64,000 nucleotides of DNA from contig CAUYUJ010015752.1 in the NCBI GenBank assembly GCA_963575745.1, positions 221,572 to 285,571 of the forward strand, read 5' to 3'. A program made the position numbers and the translations under genes. The notes under the pieces were generated by a model. It was not told where the DNA came from. It searched no databases and saw only the letters and a list, made by a program, of their open reading frames with translations. The DNA is from Prorocentrum cordatum (Eukaryota; Sar; Dinophyceae; Prorocentrales; Prorocentraceae). Of the stretch, positions 22,600-33,383 are shown one piece after another; the stretch's first letter is position 1; each line of letters begins with the position of its first letter.

Positions 22600-23580
22600 C
22601 ATCCAGAAACGACGCCCAGAGGAAGTGCCTCGATCAGGGAAGTGGGCAGCACGCAGAGGGAGGGCCCCCCAGTGGAGGCCCCTTGGGGCGTCTCGACGGC
22701 CTCTTGGCGGTCCCTGGCGCCTCTTAGAGCGTCGTGAGTGCCGCGGAGAGCTTCTTGGGGCCTCCTGGGGGTCTCTTGGGGGCCTCTGGGAGGCCTCTGG
22801 GGCGCCAGTTGGGGCCTCCTGGGCGCATCTTAGGGCCGTCTTGAAGCGCCCTTGAGAGCCTTGGGGGCGCTCTTGGAGCCCTCGAGAGCTTGGGCCAGAT
22901 TGGAGTCATCTTGGAGCCTCGGATGGCCATCGGAAGCGAAAGGCGAGAAAGCCCAACATATTGGTTGCCCGGAGGTTTTGGAAGGATTTTTGCATCTTCG
23001 GGGCCTCCTGGGGGGGCTCTTTGGCCACTTGGAGCCGCCCTGAAGCGGTCTTGGGGCCTCTTGGGGCATCGCGGCAGCCATCTTGAGGCACCTTGGGATA
23101 TATTGAGCCATCTTGGAGGTCATCTTTGGCTCTCCCAGGCGCTTTTGGTGTCATCTGAAGCCGCGCCCGCCGCCCCAGGAGGCCCCAATGTGGCCAACAC
23201 CTTATTATAATCAATGGTTTTGGCATTCTCGCCGAAGCCTCTTGGAGCGTCTTGGGCGCCTCTTGGGGGGGGTCTCTGGAGGCCTGGTGGGGGCATCTTG
23301 GGAGCCTCTTGGGGGCATCCTGGAGGCCTCTTGGGGGCTTCTTGGGGCCGCCGCGTGGGGCCATCTTGGGGCCATCTCGGGGCCTCTCGGCCCCCCCCCC
23401 CGGGCGCCTCTTGGGGCCATCTTGGAGGGCATCGATTACAGGGTGGGGGGGGTCCTAAATTCCCCCCCCCCAGGATGCCAAAATGGGGCCGAATCCTTAG
23501 TGGAATCAATGATTTTGGCTTCCTCGCCGAGGCCGTTTTGGATGCTCCAGCGCGCCATGGGAACCTCGCCCAGGTCCAGG
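22600..23580. repeat. Family E repeat block
   Basis: GGGGCCTCCTGGGGG and GGGCCATCTTGGGGCC units appear, with two A/T-rich islands (AATCAATGGTTTTGGC near 23208 and AATCAATGATTTTGGC near 23503) like those of the 12-18 kb array. Confidence 0.8.
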
Positions 23581-23729
23581 GGGGGGGGGGGAGGGGTCAA
23601 GACGCCCTCCCCGCCCGCAAGCCGTCTCGCTCACTCCCGCCCGCCCTCCCAACACATACGTAGCGCCCGAGTCTGGCCCAAGCCGCAGCACATCCAGCAG
23701 TCGTCTCTGGATGGGCAGCTACTGGGGGC

Positions 23730-23995
23730 CCATCCGCCGCCGCCGCCGCTCCGCCGCCTGCCGCCTCCCGCCGCCGCCGCCGCCGCCGCCCCCGCCCCCG
23801 CTGCCGAATCGCCGCCGCTGCAGCCGCTGCCGCCGCAGCCGCTGCCGCCACCGCTGCCGCCGCCGTCGCCGCCGCCGCCGCCCCCGCCGCCGCCGCCGCC
23901 GCCGCCGCCGCCCCCCCCGCCGCCGCCGCCGCCGCTGCCGCCGCTGCCGCAGCCGCCGCAGCCGCTGCCCCCGCCGCAGCCGCCGCCGCCACCAA
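23730..23995. repeat. (CCG)n-rich tract
   Basis: CCG triplets interrupted by CTG and CAG. Pro-, Arg-, Ala- and Gly-rich frames in all phases are products of this tract. Confidence 0.9.
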
Positions 23996-24384
23996 GTGTA
24001 CTCTGTATCGTTTTTGTGACAGGGATGGTGGGGGGAGGCCGCATCGGGCTCGCTCTGCTTTTTTTGTAAGAAAGGGATGGTGGGGGGGCGCCCTCAGTGA
24101 CCCGGGTTGGCTCCCAGTCGCCTGGGGCAGGGTGCGTGTGCTAATGTGGAACAGCGGTGCCCCCCCCCCCGAAGGCCCCCCCCCGAAGGGGGAATAGGAG
24201 GGGTAACAGAGGAAACGCTCTAGGCCACCTACGCCCGAAGGGCTGGTGGGATTGGGTCCCCCCGCTTCGAGTCGTCATCAGCGCCCGCGGAGTTGCCGGC
24301 GGCGTCGCCGCCCTTGCGCCCTTCCGAGTTCGGCGCGCGCCAGGGGCAATTAGCTTGTAAACGTTTTCTGGATGCCCATAGGGT

Positions 24385-26152
24385 TTGGGATCTTACTCCG
24401 CGAGCTGCAGCGCGCGCGCGTCCGACGCACTTCGCCGCGGTGGACTCGCGTCGACGAACCAATTGGCCGCGAGTCCGACAGTCACAGCATTCACACACGG
24501 TCGCGGAAGCTCTGAGGGAAAACAGGCCGCGTCGGACGTGCTGGTGAACGCTTTGGCTCAAGCGCTCTGCGCTCGCAAACCGCAGGCGAAGATTTGCGCC
24601 GCGCGCGCCGCCGCGCGCCGTCTCCGGCGATGGCCGCGGCGGCGAGCGCTTTGGCGCGCGGCCGCTCAGCGCGGCATCATGCGCGACGCCTTCGGCGTTG
24701 CGGACGCGCTGGGCGCCGTCCGCGCCGACCTCCGGCCCCGGCTGCTCGACGACAACGACGGCCGCGTCTGCGCGGAGTCCCAGATCTCGCAGCTCGCGCG
24801 CGCCGCCCGAGCGACTGACCTGATCGTTGCCGCGCCACTCAGCCTTCTGCCGCCCGCTTCGCCGCCGTCTGCGCCAGCGGGTGCTTCCGCGCCCGCGCCT
24901 CCCGCGGCGCTGCGCGGAGAGTTTCCGGCGCGGTCGTGGCCTGCGACTTCGCGCCCCTGGGCAGCGGACCACAACGGCGACGGGCCCGAGCTCCTGGGGG
25001 GCGGAGCGGCGACGCCCATCGCGCAGCCGCGCGACGGCAGCGCGGGGCCGCCGACGGCAGCGCCGCCGCGGCAGATGCCCGGCGCCCCGCGGCCGCGGCG
25101 CGTCCGCTGCGCCCGCTCACGGGCGCGGGCTGCGCCGCGCCTTTTCCCGAAATGCGCGGGGCGGCGGCCTCGTCGCGGCGCCGCCGCGCCAGCGCCCAGC
25201 CGCGCGGCGACGCCGCTCGCCCGACAGGGCGCGGCCGACGATGGATCTCGAGGACCGCTCGCCGAAGCTGGCGGACACTGCGCGCTTGGATTGCGAGGGG
25301 CAGATTGGCAGCCGCCGTGAAAGCGGCACTTCAGGGCAACGTTGGGGACGCGGCCGACATGGCCTTGCCGCTCCGTCGCGCGGGCGACCAGGGCGCAGAC
25401 GCGCCGGCCAGCGCGGGGCCAGATCTGCCCCATGCCGACCACGACGCAGACGCCGATGTTGCCATGAGCGACGCGGTGTCCGACGTCGAAGCGGCGCCGC
25501 GCCCGCGTCCTCCGCCAGCAGCAGCGACTCCGACTCAGAGAACGCCGCCCTGGCGCCGGCCGCCCTGCGCCCCGCTGTTCCGCCGCCGCCCCCAGTGGCG
25601 CCTGCGGCGTGGCGGCGATTCCGCGGCGCGCAGCAGGCGCATGCCGCGCGGACACCGGCCGGCGCCGCGCCCTCGCGCGCGCCCGCGGCCCACGAGTTGT
25701 TGGCAGACGATGCGCCTGCCCCGCGCGGCGGCGCGGGGAAACGCCCGGCCGCGCATCTGAAACGTCGCGATATGCGCCGGGGCCTGCCAGGGGAAACGCG
25801 CATCTTCTGCGCCGTGGGCGACCGGCGCCGCGCTCGCACCCAATCGGCGCGGGCGCAGACTCAATGCCCCCTCTGCTCGGAGGAGCAGTTCGACAGGGCG
25901 ACGACCGCCGAACAGAAAAGGCGCATGACAGAGAGACTGCGCCCCCTGAAGATGATGAGCGAGACCGCGCGCGCAGAAGTTTTCGTCCGCATTCGGGCCA
26001 TGAAAATTAACGCCGTGATGGGGCATTGGGACAACTGCGCGAAAGCCGCCGTCGTCAGGGAAGAGAAGCGCGGCGCCCAGCCAGCGAGGCTCCAGACGAC
26101 GCCCGCGCAGCGCTGGACTCCGCTGCCGGGGAAACGTACGCGCACCTACTAG
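24385..26152 (+). pseudogene. Frameshifted or split GC-rich coding block, unrecognised
   Basis: Coding-like text appears on the + strand in successive phases. At 24540-24830 it reads GKQAASDVLVNALAQALCAR and continues with MRDAFGVADALGAVRADLRP. At 25310-25500 another frame holds AAVKAALQGNVGDAADMALP then a D/A-rich segment. From about 25510 a third frame runs to TAG at 26150-26152, with SSSDSDSENAALAPAALRP and then CPLCSEEQFDRATTAEQKRR and ARAEVFVRIRAMKINAVMGH near the C-terminus. The CxxC alone is not enough to name a zinc finger. Two phase changes suggest decay, though introns are possible. It is probably part of a mobile element or an unknown gene. Confidence 0.4.
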
Positions 26153-26479
26153 GGCTTGACGGAAAAAGGAAAAGGCCGCGCACGCGGGCGCCGTCATGCG
26201 TGGCCGGGCTTGCGCCCGCCGCAGGATTTTCACCCCCGAGACCAGGTGACGGCGCGCCACCAAGAAGGTCGAGGCGGCCGAAGTGGCAACCCTCCCCTTG
26301 CCAGCCGCAGACATGAGCCCGTTTCTTCATTGCTTGGGGCATGAGGGCATGACGGGCGTCATGGCACCCCCCCCTATGACGTAACGTTCCCCCCCCCCAG
26401 TGCGTTCCGGGCCCTGCCGCCGTGCGCATTGGGATCCGCGTGGGTGTCCGCGTAGGAGTCCGATAGGAATCTGGTCTGC

Positions 26480-26480
26480 A

Positions 26481-26545
<65 letters not shown>

Positions 26546-26560
26546 TCGTTGCTTGTCGCT
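26480..26560. repeat. (GTC)n microsatellite
   Basis: GTCGTC repeats, followed by CGCTCGTTGCTTGTCGCTCG that echoes the repeat at 27825-27870. Confidence 0.9.
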
Positions 26561-26699
26561 CGTCGCTCAGAGTCGTCGTGCGCGCGGGCGCGGCCGAAGC
26601 CTGTTTTTCATTTTGGGCCGACGACGGCAATCATCTAGGGGGCACGTTTTGCGCCGGCGGCGTCAGGGAATGCCTAGGAATGACGGAGGACGGGTAACG

Positions 26700-27000
26700 C
26701 CAGCATGTATGTGGCGATTTGCACCACAACGCCTGTGTACACCACAGTGCCTGCGTGCACCACAGCGCCTGTGTACACCACGCCGCCTATGTACACCACA
26801 GCCGCCGCCTGCAACACAGCGTCCGTTTGTGCCACCGTGCCTCCGGGCACAGCAGCCCTTGTGCACACCACAGCGCTTGCGTACACCACATCACCAGTGT
26901 ACACCACAATGCCTGCGTGCATTGCAGTGCCTGTGTGCATCACGGCGCCTGCGTGCACCACAGCAGCCGTGTGCAACAGCACCATTGTTGTATACAGAAT
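26700..27000. repeat. Minisatellite, about 21-bp unit (CACCACAGCGCCTGTGTA-type)
   Basis: Units alternate GTGTACACCACA and GTGCACCACAGCGCC. The T/P/C/H-rich frames are repeat products. A reverse-complement array lies at 27470-27790. Confidence 0.85.
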
Positions 27001-27249
27001 GTTGTAACGAATCATTATGACAAAACGGAGCGCTTGTGGATTCCACAGAAAACAATAGAAAACAATCTTTCTGGACAACGGAGCGCCGCTGGAATCTACG
27101 AGTCCTCCCAGGTCCGCCTGCAACACCCTCACTCCTCCCACGTGCGTACAGGAGGCTCCAGCTGAATTGGCCGTCCGGGAACCAAGTGGACCGATTTAAT
27201 CGACCATTATGCGGTGCGCGCTGAGATGCGCACTTGCGCTGTAGCGCCA

Positions 27250-27390
27250 ACCCGCACGACAGGGGGTAACGAGGAGGAAGAAAAGGAGGAGGAGGAGGAA
27301 GAGGAGGAAGAGTAGGAGGAGGAGGGGGAGGAGGAGGAGGAGGAGGAGGAGGAGGTGGTGGAGGCGGAGGAGGAGGGAGGAGGGTAATCA
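27250..27390. repeat. (GGA)n tract
   Basis: GGAGGAGGAAGAGG repeats on the + strand. Confidence 0.85.
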
Positions 27391-27469
27391 CGTCGCATTC
27401 GATTATCAGCAGTTTCCTGGCGTGGCGCTTACTTGTCGCAGCAGATCCTCACGTACATGTTCCTTCTAC

Positions 27470-27790
27470 CTGTCCTCTGCACGCAGGCGTTGTGGTGTAC
27501 ACCAGCGCTGCGTTGCACGCGGATGTTGTGGTGTAGACACGCGCTGTGGCGTGCACAGGCGCTGCGGTGCGCGCAAGCATTGCGGTGTACAAAGGCGCTG
27601 TGTTGCACATGGTAATTGCGGTGTACACCTGTACACCAGCGTTGTAGTGTACGCAAGCAAGCACTGTGGTGTACACAGGCGCTGCGTTGCACACAGTTCT
27701 TGCGGTGTACGCAGGCGCTGTGGTATACACACGCGCTGTGGTGCACGCGAGCGTTGTGGTGTGCACAGGCGCAGTTGGGCATATCGCCAC
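27470..27790. repeat. Inverted copy of the 26.7-kb minisatellite
   Basis: GTGGTGTACACAGGCGCTG-type units are the reverse complement of those at 26700-27000. The outer edges also pair: CAGCATGTATGTGGCGAT at 26702 and the complement of ATCGCCACCTACATGCTG near 27781-27798. The whole is a large inverted repeat with a loop of about 450 bp. Confidence 0.75.
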
Positions 27791-28143
27791 CTACATGCTG
27801 CTCGCGTCGTCGTCCTCGTCCTCGTCGCTCGTCGCTCGTCGCTCGTCGCTCGTCGCTCGTCGCTCGCGCGCTCGTCGCGTCGCGCGCGCGGCCCTGGCTG
27901 CGGTGCCGGAGCCACACGGCGGGGGGGGCGTTACGTCGTCCCCCCCTCGCCCCCCCCCCACCATGGCGCCCGTCATCGCCGAATATAAAGAAATGCGCTC
28001 CATTGCCCCGAACGACGCGGGGCCCCCGTGTCCCGCGCTGTATGGCCGGGCGCTGCATGTGCAGCACTGGTGCAAATGCGATTCTTGGAAGATACGCGAG
28101 AATTGCCAGCCCGTTCGCCCGGCGCCGCTGCGGCTGGCTGCGC

Positions 28144-28440
28144 CGTCACAAAAGTTCGTCGCGCTTTTTGGGAGCGCGAAGATGATGCAGGTTTTGTCCG
28201 CGACTTCCGCGCGAGCGAGCAGGCGAAGGCTGACCCTTTGTCCCGACCGCGCCAGGCTGCCCCCCTTTCCTCTTCAGAATCCTTGCGGGCTGCGTCCAGA
28301 GTGGTCGGGTCAAAGATCCAGGATGTTTAGATCCGGGACTTTCCGTCATTAAACGGGGACATGAGTTTAGAAATGCGATTGGGCGGGATCTTGCCCTGCC
28401 AACGCGATATGTTTCAATTTCAATTCGTGACGAACCTGTT
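28144..28440. repeat. Direct repeat, left copy (about 300 bp)
   Basis: It shares AAGTTCGTCGCGCTTTTTGG-like sequence, GATGATGCAGGTTTTGTCCG, GGTCAAAGATCCAGGAT and GGCGGGATCTTGCCCT with 29026-29390. No coding assignment. Confidence 0.75.
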
Positions 28441-28449
28441 GTGACGCCA

Positions 28450-29025
28450 TGACGACGCATCATCACTCATCGTTCCATGTCATTGCACCCACCCCCACGC
28501 ATCATCCGCAATTGTCACCATGGCCGCGGCCAAGCCGGATTACCGGGCACTCGATGCTCGCCGCGCGGCGCCTGAAATACCGCGAGGGATCCACGATGGC
28601 GACGCATCTGTACTCATCGTCTCATGTCATCGCGCTTGCTTGCCCCCACGCATCATCCCCCATTGCCGCCATGGCCGCGGCCGCGCCAGATTGCCAGGCA
28701 CTCAACGCTCGCCGCGCGGCGCCCGAAATACCATGAGGGATCCACGAAGGCGACGCATCATCATTCATCGTCCCATGTCATCGCACCCGCCCCCTCGCAT
28801 CACCCGCCATTGTCACCATGGCCGCGGCCGCGCAGGATTGTCAGGCACTCGATGCTCGCCGCGCCGCGCCGCAAATACCGTGAGGGATCCACGATGGTGA
28901 CGCATCATGATTCATCGTTCCACGTCATCTCGCTCACCCCCACGCACCATCCGCCATTGCCGCCATGGCCGCGGCCACGCTGGATTACCAGGCGCTCGAT
29001 GTTCGCCGCGCGGCGCTTGAAATTA
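28450..29025. repeat. Tandem array, about 148-bp unit, four copies
   Basis: GACGCATC anchors at about 28453, 28601, 28752 and 28899. Each unit contains CCATGGCCGCGGCC, CAGGCACTCGATGCTCGCCG-like text and a TGAGGGATCCACGATGG-like end. Open frames in several phases reflect the repeat. Confidence 0.8.
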
Positions 29026-29390
29026 CGCCGTTACAGAAGTTCGTCTCGTCTTATGGGAGCTTCGAGATGATGCAGGTTTTGTCCGTGACTTCCGCGCGAG
29101 CGGGCGGGCGAAGGCTGACCATTGTCCCGACAAAGCCAGGCTGCCCCCCCTTTCCTGTTCAGAATCCTAGCGGGTTGGGTCGAGAGCGGTCGGATCAAAG
29201 ATCCAGGATTTTGTGACTCTTGGATTCTTTCGTCGGTCTGTGTATATATATATATATATATACATACATATTTAACGGGATAATGGTAAATCCCGACGTC
29301 AAATCACACGACTTAAACAATTCCACCAGGCGGGATCTTGCCCTACTAACGCAGGATGGGTAAATTTCAAATCGAGACGAAACTTTTCTA
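29026..29390. repeat. Direct repeat, right copy, with (TA)n insert
   Basis: This is the second copy of 28144-28440 with point differences, and a TATATATATATATATA tract near 29240-29265. Confidence 0.75.
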
Positions 29391-29489
29391 ATGCCGATGG
29401 AATGGTCAAAACAATGATGATACGAAGACTATTAGTAACACGATGTGCAGTAATACGCATGATCAAAACAATACGAAACGATGCGAAGA

Positions 29490-29556
29490 GGAGGTCGAGG
29501 AGGAGGAATGAGGACGAGGAGGAGGAGGCGGAGGCGGAGGCGGATGATGATGATGC

Positions 29557-29600
<44 letters not shown>

Positions 29601-29940
29601 GTGATGGTGATGGTGATGATGATGATGATGATGATGATAATGATGATGATGATGATGATGCTGATGATGATGCTGATGACGACGATGATGATGATACTTG
29701 TGATGCTGAAAATGATGACGATGATGACGATGATGATGATGACGATGATGACGATGATGATTGTGTTGGTGGTGGTGATGATGACGACGACGATGATGAT
29801 GATGCTGATAATGATGATGCTGATGATGATGAGGAGGATGAGGATGATGCTGATGCTGCTGATGATGATGATGATGCTGATGCTGATGCTGATGATGATG
29901 ATAATGATGATGCGGATGATGATGATGATCATGATGATGG

Positions 29941-29984
<44 letters not shown>

Positions 29985-29986
29985 CT

Positions 29987-30032
<46 letters not shown>

Positions 30033-30650
30033 GTGATGGTGATGGTGATGGTGATGGTGATGGTGATGGTGATGGTGATGGTGAGGTGGATGAGGAGGAG
30101 GAGGAGGAGGAAGGAGGAGGAGGAGGAGGAGAGGAGGGAGGAGGAGGAGGAGGAGGAGGAGGAGGATGAGGAGGAGGAAGAGGAGGAGGAGGCGGAGCAG
30201 CAGGAGGTCGAGGAGGAGTAGCAGGAGGAGGAAGAGCAGGAGGAGGAGGAACCGCATGAACAGGAGGAGCAGGAGGAAAAGGATGAGAAGGAACAGCAGA
30301 AAGAGCAAGAGGAGCAGGAGGAGCAGGAGGAGCAGGAAGAGCAGGAACAGTAGCAGGAGCACGAAAAGGAGGAGGAAGAGATGGAGGAGGAGGAGGACGA
30401 CGAGGAGGAGGAGGCGGAGGAGGAGGAGGAAGATGATGATGAGGAGGAGGAGGAAGAGGAGGAGGAGGAGGAGGAAGAGTAGCAGGAACAGGAGTAGCAG
30501 GAAAAGGAGGAGCATGGGGAAAAGGAGGAGAAAGAGGAACAGGAGGAGCCGTTGAAGCAGGAGGAGCATGAGCAGGAGCAAGAGGAGGAGGACGCAGACG
30601 AAAACGAGGACGAGGAGGAGGATGAGGAGGACGATGAGGAGGAGGATCGT
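29490..30650. repeat. (GAT)n then (GAG)n microsatellite, second array
   Basis: GAG at 29490-29545, GAT/GAC to 30085, and GGA/GCA to 30650. There are stop-free frames of up to 433 codons on both strands, all single-residue-dominated (D, M, I, H, R, E, P, S, L). No gene. Confidence 0.9.
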
Positions 30651-30999
30651 CAACGATGTTGCAATAATCCTCCCTCCGAACTCCCTCGTATTCGCTCGTA
30701 CGCCCTCGTATTCGCTCGTACACCGGTTCATCCCCACTGAGGGAACTGCCTCGTCGGAAGACAACCGTTCGAAGATTCACAAGCATGCCAAAACATTGCT
30801 CTCGGGATTTCAACGCCACGGATCAACCTGACTGTTGCGCATTGACGAGCCTGAATCGTGCCACTACGCCTTTCCTGGGACTTCAACACCGCGACTAAAC
30901 GAATTTGCTGCATCCGCATAATCCTGAATCTTTTCAAAGCATAATTTCTGGTACGCTGATCATGGGAACCCGTAAAATTCTTGTAAGTTGTATAAACGA

Positions 31000-31340
31000 A
31001 TGTGCGCGGCGCTAAAGTGAGAGCCACATTTTGAAAAGGAACCGCCCTCACTATGTGAAGCTCTTGCGTTTTTTTTGCAATGACTGCGCGCGGCGCTAAG
31101 GCGAGAGTCACATTTTGAAAAGGAGCCGCCCTCAATCCGAGAAGTTGTTGCAATTCAAAAAATAAAACGAGTGCACGCGGCGCAAAGGCGAGAGCCCCTT
31201 TTTGAAAATCTGTCGCCCTCAATCCGTGAAGCTCCTGCGAATGTTGAAACGAATGCGCGCAGCGCTAAGGCGAGAGCCACATTTTGAAAACCACCCGTCC
31301 TCCATGTGTGCAGCTACTGCCAATGTTCAAGTTTCAGTGC
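31000..31340. repeat. Tandem repeat, about 84-bp unit, four copies
   Basis: GCGCGGCGCTAAGGCGAGAG recurs (with changes) at about 31002, 31088, 31171 and 31254. Each is followed by CCACATTTTGAAAAGGA and CCGCCCTCAATCCG. Confidence 0.8.
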
Positions 31341-31859
31341 CATAGCTGGTGAGGAAGTTTCAGGCGAAATGTCGAGTCCACCCTAAAATGGAGGAGGAGG
31401 AGGAGGAGGAGGAGACGACGACGACGACAACGACGGCGACAACCACGGTCGGCTGCACCCTCTTACGCCCCACAGGCGCCGGCGCTGGCCCTCCAGCAAC
31501 CCAGCGGGGCACCAGCCGCCGCCCAGCCAGCCCTCGGCAGACCGCCGCTCCTGGCGCCGAAGGCGCTCTGCCGCCGCCGCCGTTCGGAAGCACGACTGCG
31601 CATCGAGAACGCGACGCCTGCGGCGAACAACGACCGGCGCCCCTTGCCTCCCAGGAGCGTCGTCAATACAGTCGACCCGCGTAGGCAAGGATGCGCAACG
31701 TTCCGAGGTCACCTTTGCATCCGTCTCCTTCGGCCTATCCTTGGCCGCTCTCGTTGGCCGCGCCCCGCCCGCAAAGTGTCGGCATGGCCTTCCAAGGCCC
31801 TTGCATCATTACCGTGCGTCCTCAGTACACGGGTTGACGGTACGCATTACACAGACATG

Positions 31860-31881
31860 TACGTAGCCCTTTTGGCTCAAG
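31860..31881 (+). other. Relict dinoflagellate spliced leader (DinoSL)
   Basis: The 22 bases match the known DinoSL at 20 of 22 positions, differing at positions 2 (A for C) and 10 (C for A). The 12-base 3' half, TTTTGGCTCAAG, is intact. Genomic SL relics upstream of genes are an established mark of retroposed, trans-spliced mRNAs in dinoflagellates. The ORF at 32045 begins 163 bases downstream. The recall of the SL sequence is from memory. Confidence 0.75.
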
Positions 31882-32030
31882 GGCCAGGCGCGCCGCTGGC
31901 CTCCGCTGCCCCCGGGGGCGCCGGCCTGGCCAGCCCCCGCCGCGCCCCAGGTTGGCTCAAGGGCCAGGCGCGCCGCTGGCCTCCGCTGCCCCCCGGGGCG
32001 CCGGCCTGGCCAGCCCCCGCCGCGCCCCAG
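31871..32030 (+). repeat. 80-bp tandem duplication, junction AG|GT
   Basis: Copy 1 (31871-31950) starts inside the SL relic (TTTGGCTCAAG). Copy 2 (31951-32030) starts GTTGGCTCAAG. They are nearly identical, sharing GGGCCAGGCGCGCCGCTGGC and the end CCGCCGCGCCCCAG. Copy 2 begins with GT and ends with AG, so it could act as an intron. Confidence 0.85.
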
Positions 32031-32044
32031 GGGGCGCTGGCGCG

Positions 32045-32692
32045 ATGTGCGCGGGGCTGAGCTCCCTGGAGGCGCTCAAGCAGAAGCTCGCCCAGGACCA
32101 AGCACGCCTGGCCGGCGGCGGCGGCACGAAACCGTACCGGCCCGCGGCGCCGAGCGCGGGGCCGCCGGAGGACTGCCGCGGCACCCTCTCCCCGCCCCTC
32201 GCACAAGTGGCGCCGCAGCCGCTCCTGGGGTCGGCGGCCTCCGCAGGCCCGCCCTGCTCCCCCGCGGCGGGGGGCGCCAACAGCGCGGTGTCGTACCTGC
32301 GCGCCTGCTCCGTGGTGGAGTCGGAGGACGGCCGCTGCAGCGCCGCGGACGTGGACAGGGAGGCCTCCGCGATCGCCCGCAAGGCCGTGGAGGCCGCCGT
32401 GGGCGCGTGGCCCGACGGGGCCGGCAGGTGGTCGGGCAGCGGGGCGCGGAGCGCGACGCCCAGGGCCCAGCAGCCCCAGTGCGGGCCCGCGGAGGCCGCG
32501 CCGGAGGCGCCGCCATCGGCGCCACGCCGCCCGCCGCCCCTGCTCGCGCAGGCACGGGTCCTGAATTTCGGGGCTGGACGGACCTCCTACCCTGACACGT
32601 CGATTGGTGAATTGGCCGTTTTCGGTTCGCGAGAGGGCGTCGCGGCCGTCATTTTTGCGGGTGGAGCGAAAGAGGGACGTACACGTACATGA
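32045..32692 (+). CDS. Hypothetical retrogene ORF, 215 aa, SL relic upstream
   Basis: The ATG at 32045 opens a 216-codon frame to TGA 32690-32692. The same frame is also open further 5', but the ATG is the first in a coding-like context (MCAGLSSLEALKQKLAQDQA). Residues 1-25 look like a short amphipathic or coiled-coil helix. There follows a P/A/G-rich linker, a denser segment near residues 80-125 (SAVSYLRACSVVESEDGRCS and DREASAIARKAVEAAVGAW), then a P/A/R-rich tail. The real protein may end or splice near 32428 (CAG|GTGGTC). The SL relic and absence of a needed intron fit a processed retrogene. No known domain. Reverse-strand ORFs across it are GC shadows. Confidence 0.5.
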   Translation: MCAGLSSLEALKQKLAQDQARLAGGGGTKPYRPAAPSAGPPEDCRGTLSPPLAQVAPQPLLGSAASAGPPCSPAAGGANSAVSYLRACSVVESEDGRCSAADVDREASAIARKAVEAAVGAWPDGAGRWSGSGARSATPRAQQPQCGPAEAAPEAPPSAPRRPPPLLAQARVLNFGAGRTSYPDTSIGELAVFGSREGVAAVIFAGGAKEGRTRT

Positions 32693-33074
32693 ATCCACGC
32701 TGGTTTCGAGAGTTCGCTTTGCGCGAATGTTCGTATCCCGCGGCCGGTCTCGCGGGTCGAGGGGCCGTGTTCATGTACATAGTTGGGCGCGTACGTCCTT
32801 TGTGGGCTCCCTATAATTGATGTTTAGAACGCTGGGACGCGTCCATTTGCAACTCTCTGGTGCTCGGCCAACCGGAGCGGGGGGGAAACGGCAGTCCCAG
32901 GCAGAGGCAGCCCGACGGTAGTGCAAAACTGAGCCGAACCGACAGGGGCGCGAACGATATCCGATAGCCCCGAAAAAGGAGGCAAAACGGACCCCCCAAC
33001 GGAGAAACAAAGATCGATTTTGAAATCTCGAACACACGCTCCCTGCTTTTTTTTGCGTCATCTTATCAGCACAG

Positions 33075-33383
33075 GTCACACCATCGGCGCCGTCTTCGCC
33101 ACCCTCGGCGCAGAGACCACAGCCTGGAAGGTCCGCCCGCCCCGCCGCCACCGAGCAGCCAGCGCCACCTGGCGCCGAAGGCGGCGGCGTGGACTTCGAG
33201 AGCGACCCGATCAATTTCACGCACATCCTCCGGTTCATGCGGGACGGCGAGGCCTGGCAGCCCCCAGACGACGACAAGGCTCGCGCGGCTTTGAAGAAGG
33301 AGGCCGTGTACTTCGGCTGCACTGGCATTCTCCACCGGCTGGACAGGGACGAGGTGGAGAGAGCCGGCCTGGGTATCGCCTGA
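33075..33383 (+). CDS. Terminal exon with BTB/T1 (KCTD-type) half-domain
   Basis: A polypyrimidine run followed by CTTATCAGCACAG makes a good acceptor at 33074. The exon then codes a P/A-rich linker and, from about 33189, VDFESDPINFTHILRFMRDG, then EAWQPPDDDKARAALKKEAV and YFGCTGILHRLDRDEVE, ending at TGA 33381-33383. This matches the second half of the potassium-channel tetramerisation/KCTD BTB fold (the D-x-x-x-F-x-x-I-L-x-x-x-R-x-G pattern, then an acidic P-x-D loop, then x-x-E-A-x-Y-F-G). The first half, with the NVGG strand, should be on an upstream exon that I could not find within the nearby 600 bases. Such proteins usually act as oligomeric adaptors, often for Cullin-3, but that is family knowledge only. 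Confidence 0.55.
   Translation, partial: VTPSAPSSPPSAQRPQPGRSARPAATEQPAPPGAEGGGVDFESDPINFTHILRFMRDGEAWQPPDDDKARAALKKEAVYFGCTGILHRLDRDEVERAGLGIA

Noticed and set aside
24550-24562. TTTGGCTCAAG, an 11-bp match to the SL 3' end
   Set aside because: It lies inside a coding-like frame (NALAQAL) with no match to the SL 5' half. A chance hit is plausible.
29463-30764. 433-codon minus-strand Leu/His-rich ORF
   Set aside because: Product of (GAT)n and (GAG)n tracts. No domain and no unique sequence.
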